Positions 36,333-45,301 of a stretch of 64,000 bases of DNA are shown here, piece after piece (position 1 is the first letter of the stretch; every line of letters starts with the position of its first letter). The notes beneath the pieces are model-generated. The model was given only the letters and a program-made list of their open reading frames with translations, was not told the DNA's origin and did no database searches. The stretch is taken from assembly GCF_027627475.1 (NCBI RefSeq), contig NZ_CP115484.1, positions 1,115,501 through 1,179,500 on the forward strand, read 5' to 3'. A program made the position numbers and the translations under genes. The stretch comes from Paenibacillus sp. SYP-B4298. GTDB taxonomy: Bacteria; Bacillota; Bacilli; Paenibacillales; Paenibacillaceae.

Positions 36333-39300
36333 ATGCTAGGCGAGATTGATGCCGGGAGACGACCGGCTGTTCCACGACTGTTCCTGGCGCGCCCGGACAG
36401 GACGATCGTTAGCAAGCTGTCGGAGGCGTACAGTGTCCAGCTCTCCGTGAAGCTGCTGGCGGTCAACGAGCTCAGCTTCCGGGTGCCTTACGAGCTGGAG
36501 GTGAATCATCGGCTGGAGCGCAATCACAATGTGGCGCTGCTGCGCGAGCACTACTATGTGCAGGTTCGGCTCGGCTCCTCTGTGGAGTGGTACCGCATCC
36601 AGACGATCCAGGATGTGATGGAGGAGGAGGCCGCGTACAAGGAGGTCAGCGCGTATGCGCTCGAATATGAGCTGGCGGACAAGCTCATTCGGGGCTATGG
36701 GGTCGAGTCGGTGCACGCCCGCCAGGTGCTGCAGGATGTGCTGTCCGGTACACTATGGCAGCTCGGCTCGCTGGATGCGGACTTTGAGCTGACGTATCGG
36801 GCATTCGACTTCAGTCAGACGACGGTGCTGGATGCGGTCTATCAGGTGGCGGAGACGTATAACGCCATCGTGGAATTCAATACCGAGCAGCGCACTGTGA
36901 GCATGGTGAAGCCGGAGCTGCATGGAACGTACAGAGGGCTGAACTTCTGCTACGAGCAGTATCTGCAGACGATCAACCGTTCCTCCGATGCGGAGCAGCA
37001 GGTGACGAGGCTGGTCGTCGAAGGGCGGGACGGGCTGGGCATCCAGCGTGTACACCCGGCGGGGCAGCCCTATATTGAGAATTACAGCTACTTCATGTAT
37101 CCATTCGAGCGCAACGAGGCGCGCGAGGTGGTGCAGTCGAGCCACTATATGTCGGATAGCCTCTGCCATGCGATGCTGGATTACGAGGCCAAGCTGGAGG
37201 CGCATCGCGGCGAATTCGAGGCGCTGACTGCGGAGCGGGGGCGGATCGGCTCGAAGCTGGCTGCGCTGGAGGTAGAGCGGAGCCAGCTGCGCAAGCAGGA
37301 GAAGATCATTACCGATACGATGATTGCACAGCAGTTCAACGGGGAGATGTTCTTCGAGCGATATACGTATGCGGGGCTACAGGTTGCCAATGGGTTCCCG
37401 CTGAAGCCGGAGCTGCCCTATGCGATTCTGTTCCGAGCCAGCAGCACGGCCGGGCTGAGCGTGGCGATCAATGGCGCACCCAAGGCGGTGGCTGCGGGGC
37501 AGTGGATACTGCTCGGCAAGACGGCAGGCGCCTCCTCGGCAGAGGTGCAGGTGAGCGGCTCCGCGGTCGGTGTGGACATTTACCTGCAGGTGGCTGCGCT
37601 GTCACAGGAGGAGTATCGCACGATCAGCAATGAGGGGGCGATCATCGAGCGCTATAGTCTTGACCACAAGCAGCGGCAGCTCGCTGCCAAGCAGGCGGAG
37701 ATCGATGAGGTGCAGGAGCAGCAGACTGCTGTGGCGGCAAGGATCAGTGCGCTCCAGACGCAGCTCGGAGCGCAGGCGCATTATACGACAGAGCAGCTTC
37801 AGGAGCTGAATCTGTATGTGAAGACGAAGGAGTTTAAGGATGAACGATATGTGGATGACCATGATTTGCTGCAGGCCGCACAGGAGAAGCTCGCAGAGCT
37901 GCAGAAGCCGCAGACTGCAATACGAATGGATGTGGTGGATTTTCTCGACCTCGTAGAGGAGCAGGGCAACTGGGACAAGCTGCGGCTTGGCGACCAGGTG
38001 AAGGTGAGCTATGACTGGCTGGGCGTGCAGGTAATGGCGAAGCTGATCGAATTCGACTATGACTATGAGGCGGCGTCCATCCGTGTCGTCATTGCCCATC
38101 TACGCGAGTTGAACGATGATGCGCGCAAGCTGGAGAGCTATATCGCCAGCAGCCGCAGCACCTCGGTGACGGTCGATCTGAACAAGCATCGCTGGGGACA
38201 GGCGGTCTACGATGCGAGCGAGATGAGCCGACTGTTCGATGCATTCTGGGACAAGGTGACGAGTCAGATCAATATGGCAATCAATGAGACGGTGACGCTC
38301 GATCAGAAGGGGATTACGATTACGGATGATCAGGACCCGGCACGCTTCCTGCGACTGACACATGGGGCGATCGGCCTCACACGATCAGGCGGCCTGCGCT
38401 ACGAGACCGCGCTGACCGCAGATGGTCTGATCGCAGAGACGGTGCTCGGCAAGCTGATCCTCGGCTCGCGGGTGACGATCGGCGATGACGACGGCATCTG
38501 GATGACGGAGGGGCCACGCACGACGATTACCGACCGGTGCGGGCGCGAGGCGATGCGGCTGGGCCTATACGAGACGGAGCCTGACCGCTATGGGCTGGTG
38601 GTGAACCGCTATGACCCGGAGGAGCCATGCAGCACCAGGCTGGTCAATACGGTGCGGGTGGACTCGGAAGCTGGGTTCGCGATCCGTCAACGCAGCGGAC
38701 AGAGCTTCGAGGATGTCGCCTGGCTGGGACTGGACGGGCTGCTGCATGTGCGCAAGCTGCAGATTGCTGCGATGGACGGCATGCTCTCAAGCGGCATCGA
38801 GATCGACAGTGTGAGCGGGATCGTCGTTACACGCTCTGACCAACGGGTACGCGGGCGATTCAACGCGCAGGATGGCCTGGTGTTTGAGCGGTATGAGGAC
38901 GGGCGGTGGGCGAAAAAGTTTTATTTTGAGCCGGGTGGGCGCTTCTATGCAGAGGATCTGCATGCGAAGCGACTTACGATCGTCAACGCGGATGACGAGG
39001 TGCTGATGGATGCGCGGGACGATTATCTGAATATCGGCCGCTTCGAGCACATCGTGACGGACGGCAAGCTGACGGCACTCGAGAAGCTGGTACTGCTCCA
39101 GGAATGGGAGACGATCCAGACCGAGTATTTGAAGCTGCTGCCGCAGGCGGAGCGATACCGCACGGTGCAGCGGGATGGCTTCAACCGGGTACTGGTGAAC
39201 ATTCCGCCCTTCACGGCGGCCTATCATCGGCTGGATGCTTATGTGCGTCCGCTGTTGGCGCAGATGGACGAGACGACGGCGGTTGACCGGGAGACGTTCC

Positions 39301-40400
39301 GCGAGCATTTTCAAGGCTACTACGATCAGGCACGCCGCATCATGAATGAGATTGCCGATGCGCTTAAGTGGGGCAGTGTGCAGCTCGGGCACAATTACAA
39401 CAAGGTCGTAATCGACGCTGAGCATGGCATTACGGTGACGCGCACCGACCAGCTCGTCAAGCTGACGATGAATGCTTCATCGGGCATCAAGCTGGAGCGC
39501 AGCGGGCAGCCGGTGCTATTTGCAGATGAGAAGGGGACGCTGCATGCGGTGGATCTGGTAGCAAAGCGGCTGAAAATTACCGCCGATCCGTTCGGCGGGG
39601 GCACAGAGGATGACCTGCTGATCGATGCGGAGAATCGGATGATTGACCTGTCCAAGTTCCATCTGATCGTAGGCAAGCTGGGGGCGGACAATATCGCTTC
39701 GACGATCGTCACCGCAGAGGACGGCTTCATCAGCAATCTGGTCAGCAATAAGGTGAAGACGATCGGACGGCAGGCGGAGCAGAGCTGGGCCAACTACATT
39801 CACATTCAGGACAACAAGGCGATGTGGATTACCGGGCAAGCGCGGGCAGGCAGCGGCACTCAGCGCACGAATGCGCTGGATGAGCCGTATTACTGGCGCG
39901 ACGAGCAGCGCAGCGGCTTGACGACAGAGGTGACGCCCTATCCGGTGATGCAATATGAGATGGACGAACGGGTGAAAATGCTGCTGCAGTTCGTCGGCGA
40001 GGGCGCTGCCGCCTACCCGCAGATGGTGCTGGGCGAGGGAGACGGCGTGGCGGATGCGGACGGTGTGTACCGCAAGGGGCGCGGCTTCGTGGAGAAGCCG
40101 CAGGGCAGCCTCGACATCCTCTACTACAACCAGGGCTATGGGCGGGAGCGCAGTCTGCGGATGGAGGATGAGGGAATCAAGCTGCTGGCCGACAATGGCA
40201 AGCTGCTGCTGGATGCCAAGGAGTATGCCTGCACCGTGAGCGAGAATGGCAGTCTGGTGATCCGGCACAGCAAGGGCTCGTCGATTACGATGACGCCAGA
40301 GGGCGATATTGAGCTTGTGGCCGCACGCGATGTCGTGATGCGCGCCGGGCGCAATATGAAGCTGAACGGTACAAGGCTGGATCTGAATACGCCGGGCTAG
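36333..40400 (+). CDS. Large tail-tip protein (Tal/phage minor structural type) with spike-like C-terminus
   Basis: 1355 residues. The first ~300 match the phage minor structural protein/Tal N-terminal hub (RLFLARPDRTIVSKLSEAYSVQLSVK, ELSFRVPY, VEWYRIQTIQD). A coiled-coil section (about 290-520) and a segment ending LRLGDQVKVSYDWLGVQVMAKL follow. Then come three related modules that each contain GIxxT-x-DQ/D, NAxxG(I/L)xxER-like text and DLxAKRLxI. The last ~40 residues (SSITMTPEGDIELVAA, VVMRAGRNMKLNG) are short alternating strands like the gp5/VgrG spike helix. ATG 36333 has GGAGAG 6 nt upstream. No endopeptidase motif is evident. Confidence 0.75.
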   Translation: MLGEIDAGRRPAVPRLFLARPDRTIVSKLSEAYSVQLSVKLLAVNELSFRVPYELEVNHRLERNHNVALLREHYYVQVRLGSSVEWYRIQTIQDVMEEEAAYKEVSAYALEYELADKLIRGYGVESVHARQVLQDVLSGTLWQLGSLDADFELTYRAFDFSQTTVLDAVYQVAETYNAIVEFNTEQRTVSMVKPELHGTYRGLNFCYEQYLQTINRSSDAEQQVTRLVVEGRDGLGIQRVHPAGQPYIENYSYFMYPFERNEAREVVQSSHYMSDSLCHAMLDYEAKLEAHRGEFEALTAERGRIGSKLAALEVERSQLRKQEKIITDTMIAQQFNGEMFFERYTYAGLQVANGFPLKPELPYAILFRASSTAGLSVAINGAPKAVAAGQWILLGKTAGASSAEVQVSGSAVGVDIYLQVAALSQEEYRTISNEGAIIERYSLDHKQRQLAAKQAEIDEVQEQQTAVAARISALQTQLGAQAHYTTEQLQELNLYVKTKEFKDERYVDDHDLLQAAQEKLAELQKPQTAIRMDVVDFLDLVEEQGNWDKLRLGDQVKVSYDWLGVQVMAKLIEFDYDYEAASIRVVIAHLRELNDDARKLESYIASSRSTSVTVDLNKHRWGQAVYDASEMSRLFDAFWDKVTSQINMAINETVTLDQKGITITDDQDPARFLRLTHGAIGLTRSGGLRYETALTADGLIAETVLGKLILGSRVTIGDDDGIWMTEGPRTTITDRCGREAMRLGLYETEPDRYGLVVNRYDPEEPCSTRLVNTVRVDSEAGFAIRQRSGQSFEDVAWLGLDGLLHVRKLQIAAMDGMLSSGIEIDSVSGIVVTRSDQRVRGRFNAQDGLVFERYEDGRWAKKFYFEPGGRFYAEDLHAKRLTIVNADDEVLMDARDDYLNIGRFEHIVTDGKLTALEKLVLLQEWETIQTEYLKLLPQAERYRTVQRDGFNRVLVNIPPFTAAYHRLDAYVRPLLAQMDETTAVDRETFREHFQGYYDQARRIMNEIADALKWGSVQLGHNYNKVVIDAEHGITVTRTDQLVKLTMNASSGIKLERSGQPVLFADEKGTLHAVDLVAKRLKITADPFGGGTEDDLLIDAENRMIDLSKFHLIVGKLGADNIASTIVTAEDGFISNLVSNKVKTIGRQAEQSWANYIHIQDNKAMWITGQARAGSGTQRTNALDEPYYWRDEQRSGLTTEVTPYPVMQYEMDERVKMLLQFVGEGAAAYPQMVLGEGDGVADADGVYRKGRGFVEKPQGSLDILYYNQGYGRERSLRMEDEGIKLLADNGKLLLDAKEYACTVSENGSLVIRHSKGSSITMTPEGDIELVAARDVVMRAGRNMKLNGTRLDLNTPG

Positions 40401-40520
40401 GGAGTATTGACTGATCGCGCCACTCTAAGAGAAGGAGCGTACAGGACATTTGGCGTTAATCCGTTGTTGATCGTCCTGAGTTGGTAGGGAGAAGGCGCGC
40501 AGAAGAAAGGGGCAATGTGG

Positions 40521-40970
40521 ATGGCAGAGGCCGCATATGACGGTTGCCGCATTCAAGAGTGGACCGCCCGCGACATTCGGTATTCGCTGTGGAATCCGTA
40601 CTTGAATCCATATCCATGTGGAACAGCGGAATCTCCGGCTACCTGCTTCGCAGGAGGAGAAGAGCAGCATACTGGAGCGTCTACGGTTCGCGGTATGGTG
40701 AGAGCGTCCGCGACAAGCGTCATGATTAATGGAAAACCGGCAGCCTGCGCGGGCGACCCTGTGGAGGAGCAGGAGACGGTGACAGGTCTGCCTGGCGGTG
40801 CATATAACGTGCGCAACCATGAGGGCGGTCGCGGGGCGATCGATAGCGCTAATACAGCCGGGGTATATTGCGAGGGCAAGCTGCTGGCCGTCAACGGCAG
40901 TACAGTGAGCACACATAATGGACAGCGAACCGTGATCGCCGAGGGAAGCAGCAATGTGTTCGTCGGCTAG
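40521..40970 (+). CDS. PAAR-like spike-tip protein
   Basis: 149-residue protein with two PAAR-type half repeats: GMVRASATSVMINGKPAACAGD and GVYCEGKLLAVNGSTV...IAEGSSNVFVG, which correspond to the family pattern GxxxxGSxxVxINGKPAARxGD. PAAR proteins sharpen the tips of contractile phage and type VI spikes. An N-terminal Cys/Pro-rich part (about 1-45) differs from classical PAAR. It lies 120 bp after the tip protein whose C-terminus is spike-like, so the two may form one tip. ATG 40521 is 8 nt after AAAGGGG. Metal ligands are not clear. Confidence 0.6.
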   Translation: MAEAAYDGCRIQEWTARDIRYSLWNPYLNPYPCGTAESPATCFAGGEEQHTGASTVRGMVRASATSVMINGKPAACAGDPVEEQETVTGLPGGAYNVRNHEGGRGAIDSANTAGVYCEGKLLAVNGSTVSTHNGQRTVIAEGSSNVFVG

Positions 40971-41009
40971 CGGGATTGAGGCCAATCGATGAAGGGAGGT
41001 GAAGCAAGA

Positions 41010-42161
41010 ATGGCTGAGCTATTATCTTATCTGGAGTATAACGATCCGCTCATAATGCTGCACCGCACAGGGCAGCCGGGCGATGAGCTGAAGCCACGCA
41101 CCGATACGCTGCCGGTGATCAATCAACTGGTAACGCTGCTGGAGACGCCGTCCGAGTTCCATCGGGTGCAGATCGCCGGGATGACGGAACTGACGATGGA
41201 GCAGTTCCAGCGCCAGCGCGCGCTGGCGCCGCATGAATATATCGTGAACTATGCCAGCGGCATCATTAATTTTCATCCGTCGCAGGAGGGTCAGAGCAAG
41301 ATCTGCTCCTATATGGGACGCGGGCTGATCCTGTATCCCGCCAGCAAAATCTATGCCATGGCCAGCCGCAGCCCGGATGTCGTCGTCACGCTACAGGACT
41401 ACATCAACGATATTCAAGGGCGGTTGAACGACGCTCAGCTTGCGATGCAGCAGGTAAATGAGGTGATCGCCAGGGCGCAGATGGCGCTGGAGCGGTCGGA
41501 TACGGCGGCAGACAATGCGCAGCGCGCAGCACAGGCGGCGGATGAGGCGAGCGAGGCGGCATGGACGGCGCATCATACGACGAAGCTGGTATTTCGCCCT
41601 CCGGTGGCAAGTGAGGCACAGCTCAAGGAGACGTACCCGTTCCCGGAGATCGGCTGGACGGTGCAGACGTATACAGATGGCAAGCGTTATCGCTATGACG
41701 GACGCAAATGGGAGCTGATCGACATCTTCGGCTCCAATCTGCAGCCGGTCAACGAGTACAAGGACGGCTTGATGAGTGTGGCGGAGCATCTCAAGCTCCA
41801 GTCGATTCCGCTGGAGGTGAAGGAGCGTGTCGTGGTGTTCTGCCTGCCGTATGTTGTGCAGGGGCCGCAGGAGGCGATGGTGAGGTTTCCCTATGACGGG
41901 GAGCTGGTAGCCATCGAGGCGTTCTGCGGCATGGCGGGCGAGACGGAGACGGAGCTGTATGTGGAAAAATCGCGCAATGCGGCGACATGGCACAATGTGC
42001 TGGAGCAGCGCATGCGGATGGCTCCGTTCGCAAGATTTGACGACCAGAGCTATGTGCTGGCGGAGCGGACGGTGGAGAAGGGCGATCTCTTCCGCGTCCA
42101 TATCTACAAGCAGGGGCTTGGTCTGCAAAATGTAACGGTGCAGGTGACCATCCGCACGTGA
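41010..42161 (+). CDS. Tail fibre or upper baseplate (BppU-like) protein
   Basis: 383 residues behind GGGAGGTG. An N-terminal domain (about 1-125; SGIINFHPSQEGQ, YMGRGLILYPASKIY) resembles the attachment domain of phage fibre proteins. A heptad coiled coil of alanine-rich text (about 130-185) and a C-terminal beta domain follow (PFPEIGWTVQTYTDGKRYRYDG; RVVVFCLPYVVQGPQEAMVRFPYDGELVAI). This order fits a trimeric receptor-binding fibre fixed to the tip. The ligand is unknown. Confidence 0.6.
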   Translation: MAELLSYLEYNDPLIMLHRTGQPGDELKPRTDTLPVINQLVTLLETPSEFHRVQIAGMTELTMEQFQRQRALAPHEYIVNYASGIINFHPSQEGQSKICSYMGRGLILYPASKIYAMASRSPDVVVTLQDYINDIQGRLNDAQLAMQQVNEVIARAQMALERSDTAADNAQRAAQAADEASEAAWTAHHTTKLVFRPPVASEAQLKETYPFPEIGWTVQTYTDGKRYRYDGRKWELIDIFGSNLQPVNEYKDGLMSVAEHLKLQSIPLEVKERVVVFCLPYVVQGPQEAMVRFPYDGELVAIEAFCGMAGETETELYVEKSRNAATWHNVLEQRMRMAPFARFDDQSYVLAERTVEKGDLFRVHIYKQGLGLQNVTVQVTIRT

Positions 42162-42258
42162 TGGAGCATGCACGAGCAGGTGTAGGTTGAAGTGAAGTGT
42201 TACGGCAACAGGGCCTATTGCAAGGCCATACCATAATGAACATAAAGGGGAATGCATA

Positions 42259-42801
42259 ATGACGACGCCAATTATTTCATGGAGAAACAGCACACATGAG
42301 CAGGAGATTACCGAGCCCTTCAATTTCGGGGTCATCGACGCGGGCGATCCTAGCCCGGTGTATACGTTCAATATTTGGAATAACCGAGGCGGGACGGCAG
42401 ATGTGCCGAAAATGGAGGACTGCACCATCACCACCCGTGATATGAAGGGCGGCACGGGCGAGGAGGCTGGCAACGAGGTACAGGTGGTGAAGGATAACTG
42501 GTTCCACGCGCAGGTGGATTCGCTCGGGGAGACGGATCTGGACGAGGAGACGAGCCGCATCGGCAAGGATTTCCTCAAGGCGCTCGGCACGACCGGGACG
42601 ACGAAGAAGAACCATGCGGGTGCGAGCTACCCGGCGCCACTGGCTCCGGCGGCCAAGGAGATTCTGGGTGTGAGCAACAACGGCAACCCGACAGACGCTG
42701 CGGGCAACTATGTGACCGTCAGCCTGCGTGCCCAGGTTCCGCTCGATGCGCGCAGCGGACAGCAGGCGTTCAAGCTGCGGGTATCGTACCGATACGTGTA
42801 G
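42259..42801 (+). CDS. Uncharacterised phage structural protein
   Basis: 180-residue beta-rich soluble protein starting at ATG 42259 behind AAAGGGG. Features are ISWRNSTHEQEITEPFNFGVIDAGDPSP, a Gly/Thr-rich middle (KALGTTGTTKKNHAGASYP) and a terminal strand pair (YVTVSLRAQVPLDAR, FKLRVSYRYV). The text FNFGVIDAGDPSPVYTFNIWNNRGG looks like an immunoglobulin-like domain of tail or head decoration proteins. No function can be given. Confidence 0.5.
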   Translation: MTTPIISWRNSTHEQEITEPFNFGVIDAGDPSPVYTFNIWNNRGGTADVPKMEDCTITTRDMKGGTGEEAGNEVQVVKDNWFHAQVDSLGETDLDEETSRIGKDFLKALGTTGTTKKNHAGASYPAPLAPAAKEILGVSNNGNPTDAAGNYVTVSLRAQVPLDARSGQQAFKLRVSYRYV

Positions 42802-42835
42802 GGCTGCTGCAGGCTGTTGCCTACGTGCAACAGGG

Positions 42836-43080
42836 CGGCATAGCGATAGGGTGATAGAGCAATAGAACGACAGGTGACAGGGTCACATAGCAACATAGAG
42901 TAACGTAGCAGCAGGGTTACAGGGCAGTATAGCAACATGGAGTAACATAGCAGCAGGGTTACAGGGCGGCATAGCAACACAGCAACATAGTAACAGGGCG
43001 GCAGTGTGACAGGGCAGCATAGCAATAGGGTGATAGGGCCATAGAGCAACATAGCGACAGGGTGGCAGGACAGCAGGACA
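42836..43080 (+). repeat. Degenerate low-complexity repeats inside the tail cluster
   Basis: About 245 bp built from variants of CATAGCAACA and CAGGGTGACAGGG. A longer unit of about 42 bp (GTAACATAGCAGCAGGGTTACAGGG...) occurs twice in succession (from ~42900 and ~42942). The open frames across it on the minus strand are low-complexity artefacts. The whole gap 42802-43356 holds no credible gene. Confidence 0.75.
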
Positions 43081-43356
43081 ACTCGGGTATGGCGCAGCGG
43101 GAAGTGTGTTCGGTTCGTAGGGCATGAGTGAAATCGTGAGTGTGAATCTGGAGGAAATGAATGTGCGTGGTGTGAACAGCCTGGGCTTATGTCCGCTGTT
43201 CAGGCCATGTCATAGCCAGACTCGGCAGGGAGTGGCGGGACGGGGGCAAGGCCCGGAGGAGCAGGCAGGAGATGATGGAGTTGCTTTATGCTTCGATGCT
43301 TGATGCCTGCGGTTATCGGGATTGCCCTGACCAGCCAGGCAAGGGAGAGATGAACG

Positions 43357-43974
43357 ATGGTGTTGGGAAATAAGCAATACAGCCGCTCGCCGGTAGCACA
43401 GAGCTTCATCTGGGCGGCAGACTATTATGACGGTAGCTCTATGCTGGAGTTCGATCCGCGCACACACCAGCCGAATAGCTTTTATGCGATTGACCGCAGC
43501 CGTTTGGTACGGTTCGGGTTGATCGGGGGCGGGTCGCAGATTTTTTTTGACGTTGGCAATGGCGTGTTCGAGCTGAATGGTCATCGTATCATGGTCACCT
43601 ATGCCCCGCATGGGCGGGAGGAGCTGCCGTTGACCGGGAGGGCGTATGGCTACAGTGACATTATTACGTATAAGGATGCGGTGGCGGATGCCGACTTGCT
43701 GCGGCGTGGCCATCAGGGACGCTTCGCGCATGAGATTACGGCATTCAGTGTCGGGTATAAGAAGCTGCTGGAGCTGGAGGGGGTACGGCTGCATTATCAG
43801 GCGCTGGTCACGGTGCCAGAGCATGCGCCGGTGTATATGCAGCTCAAGCTGACAAGCGAGCAGGCGCTGGAGGGACGGCTGAATATTCGGGTGAACGGCA
43901 AGCTGGTGGACAGCATCGAGGCGCCGTTGCAGGCGAGGACAGCGGGAATGATCAACTGGCACATTAAAGGATGA
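43357..43974 (+). CDS. Uncharacterised tail-cluster protein
   Basis: 205 residues, ATG 43357 behind GGGAGAG. Mostly beta strands (QSFIWAADYYDGSSMLEFDPR, IDRSRLVRFGLIGGG, RLNIRVNGKLVDSIEAPLQ). It follows the low-complexity gap and begins the second group of tail-associated genes. The order suggests a fibre base or adaptor, but no family was recognised. Confidence 0.5.
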   Translation: MVLGNKQYSRSPVAQSFIWAADYYDGSSMLEFDPRTHQPNSFYAIDRSRLVRFGLIGGGSQIFFDVGNGVFELNGHRIMVTYAPHGREELPLTGRAYGYSDIITYKDAVADADLLRRGHQGRFAHEITAFSVGYKKLLELEGVRLHYQALVTVPEHAPVYMQLKLTSEQALEGRLNIRVNGKLVDSIEAPLQARTAGMINWHIKG

Positions 43975-43988
43975 GAGGGGAATGACGC

Positions 43989-44438
43989 ATGTCGGACATT
44001 TGGGAAACCGATCAGTACGGAAGACTCTGGGGCAAGCAGCCGATAAACGGTACGGTCGAGATTAGCGAGAGCAATAATAAGCTGGTGCTGGAGCTGGAGA
44101 CGGGTATGGGGGCAGGTACAGGCGAGGGGACGGGCACGGATTCGGGCGCGGGCATGGGTACAGGGACAGGGGCAGGTACGGATACAAGTACAGGGTCGAG
44201 CAAAAGGTCATACGAGCTGAGGGTACCGCCGGGGAGCTACTATACGGAATATGTGCAGAACCGTTCGGAGCTGGTGGAGAAGCTGCAGGAGCTGGCGCAG
44301 GGGGCGGCGCTTCCGGTGGATTTTCGTGTCGGGGGATACCACCAGGATGAGAAATACAATGTCATTGTGCTGCAAATGCAGGGCGGTGAGACATTGACAG
44401 GGTTGTCGGGCACATTTGCCGAGGCGTGGATAGTGTAG
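43989..44438 (+). CDS. Small tail-cluster protein with Gly-Thr linker
   Basis: 149 residues, ATG 43989 behind GAGAGGGG. The N-terminal 35 residues (WETDQYGRLWGKQPINGTVEI) lead into a Gly/Thr/Ala/Asp low-complexity stretch of about 36 residues and then a folded C-terminal part (SYELRVPPGSYYTEYVQNRSEL, DFRVGGYHQDEKYNVIVLQM). The linker arises from a repetitive GGGACAGGTAC-type DNA tract and could vary by slippage. Function unknown; probably structural. Confidence 0.5.
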   Translation: MSDIWETDQYGRLWGKQPINGTVEISESNNKLVLELETGMGAGTGEGTGTDSGAGMGTGTGAGTDTSTGSSKRSYELRVPPGSYYTEYVQNRSELVEKLQELAQGAALPVDFRVGGYHQDEKYNVIVLQMQGGETLTGLSGTFAEAWIV

Positions 44439-44454
44439 AGAGGAGGGAATGGCT

Positions 44455-45297
44455 ATGGCGGAAGTGCGGGAGCTCGGGCTGGAGCTGGATTTGAGCAGGG
44501 GGACGTTTTACAGGACGGAGTACCGGGCTGGAGCATTGCAACTGGCTCAGGTGGGCGTCAGCGATGCCGGGCATGAGATTTATTATGAATCTGGCTACTG
44601 GGAGTCGGAGGATTCGTTCTTGAAGGACCGGGTAGCGGCATTTAGCAAGGTAAGCAAGAGCAGTGTTGTAATCAAAAACGGAACGTTCAAGGTGATGACA
44701 GCCTCCTCCCCTGACCGGTTGACATGGACGCAATGGCAGGAGGTTGCTGCGGATACCGGAGAGATCCAGTCGCCTGTAAACACGTATGCCAAGGTGCGAA
44801 TCGAGCTGCGGTCTGCGAAGACGGTGGAGAGCTTTACGGTCGATGATTTCAAGGATGCGGCGAAGTATAGCAACCCCTATCTGGACTATTCCAATGGAAG
44901 CTTGAGCTCGAAAAGGGAATATCCATCCACCATGAACGTAGATTCAGGCTGGACAGGCAGTGGCAAGGTTTATCGCGGGAGTGTAGACAGAGTGAATCTG
45001 AGTAGAGTGGATCGATTAGCCGTGGATACGGATGGAATGCGTCACTTCATTAAGGTGGATGGGCAATACATCTCGTATAAGGATGGGGTCAAGCAAATGG
45101 TAGCAAGCCCGTCGCAGGCGGACTATGTGAATATAGGGATGGATGACTTGAGTGTGCTGGAACGGAAACGCACTGTGATGGAGTTTGCGATGAGCAGTGA
45201 CGGGAGCGTTGGAAATGGGAGGGTGTTTAGGAGGACGGTGGATTTGAATAGGCTGGTGCAGATTAAGGGGATGGAGATTTTAGGGGGAGGGGCGTGA
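44455..45297 (+). CDS. Tail-cluster protein with shared C-terminal fibre module
   Basis: 280 residues from ATG 44455, 7 nt after GAGGAGGG. The first 130 residues are beta-rich (FKVMTASSPDRLTWTQWQEVAA; YAKVRIELRSAKTVESFTVDDF). The last ~60 (ADYVNIGMDDLSVLERKR, then GNGRVFRRTVDLNRLVQIKGM) match the C-termini of the next two proteins in layout: a Y/G-M motif, then GxGKxFxxxID and a final beta strand. Codon and base use are GC-rich like the rest of the cluster, unlike its downstream neighbours. Confidence 0.55.
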   Translation: MAEVRELGLELDLSRGTFYRTEYRAGALQLAQVGVSDAGHEIYYESGYWESEDSFLKDRVAAFSKVSKSSVVIKNGTFKVMTASSPDRLTWTQWQEVAADTGEIQSPVNTYAKVRIELRSAKTVESFTVDDFKDAAKYSNPYLDYSNGSLSSKREYPSTMNVDSGWTGSGKVYRGSVDRVNLSRVDRLAVDTDGMRHFIKVDGQYISYKDGVKQMVASPSQADYVNIGMDDLSVLERKRTVMEFAMSSDGSVGNGRVFRRTVDLNRLVQIKGMEILGGGA

Positions 45298-45301
45298 TAT
45301 T

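Noticed and set aside
42708-43125. Leu/Tyr/Cys-rich minus-strand frames that look like membrane proteins
   Set aside because: They are the complement of low-complexity repeats and have no start signals.
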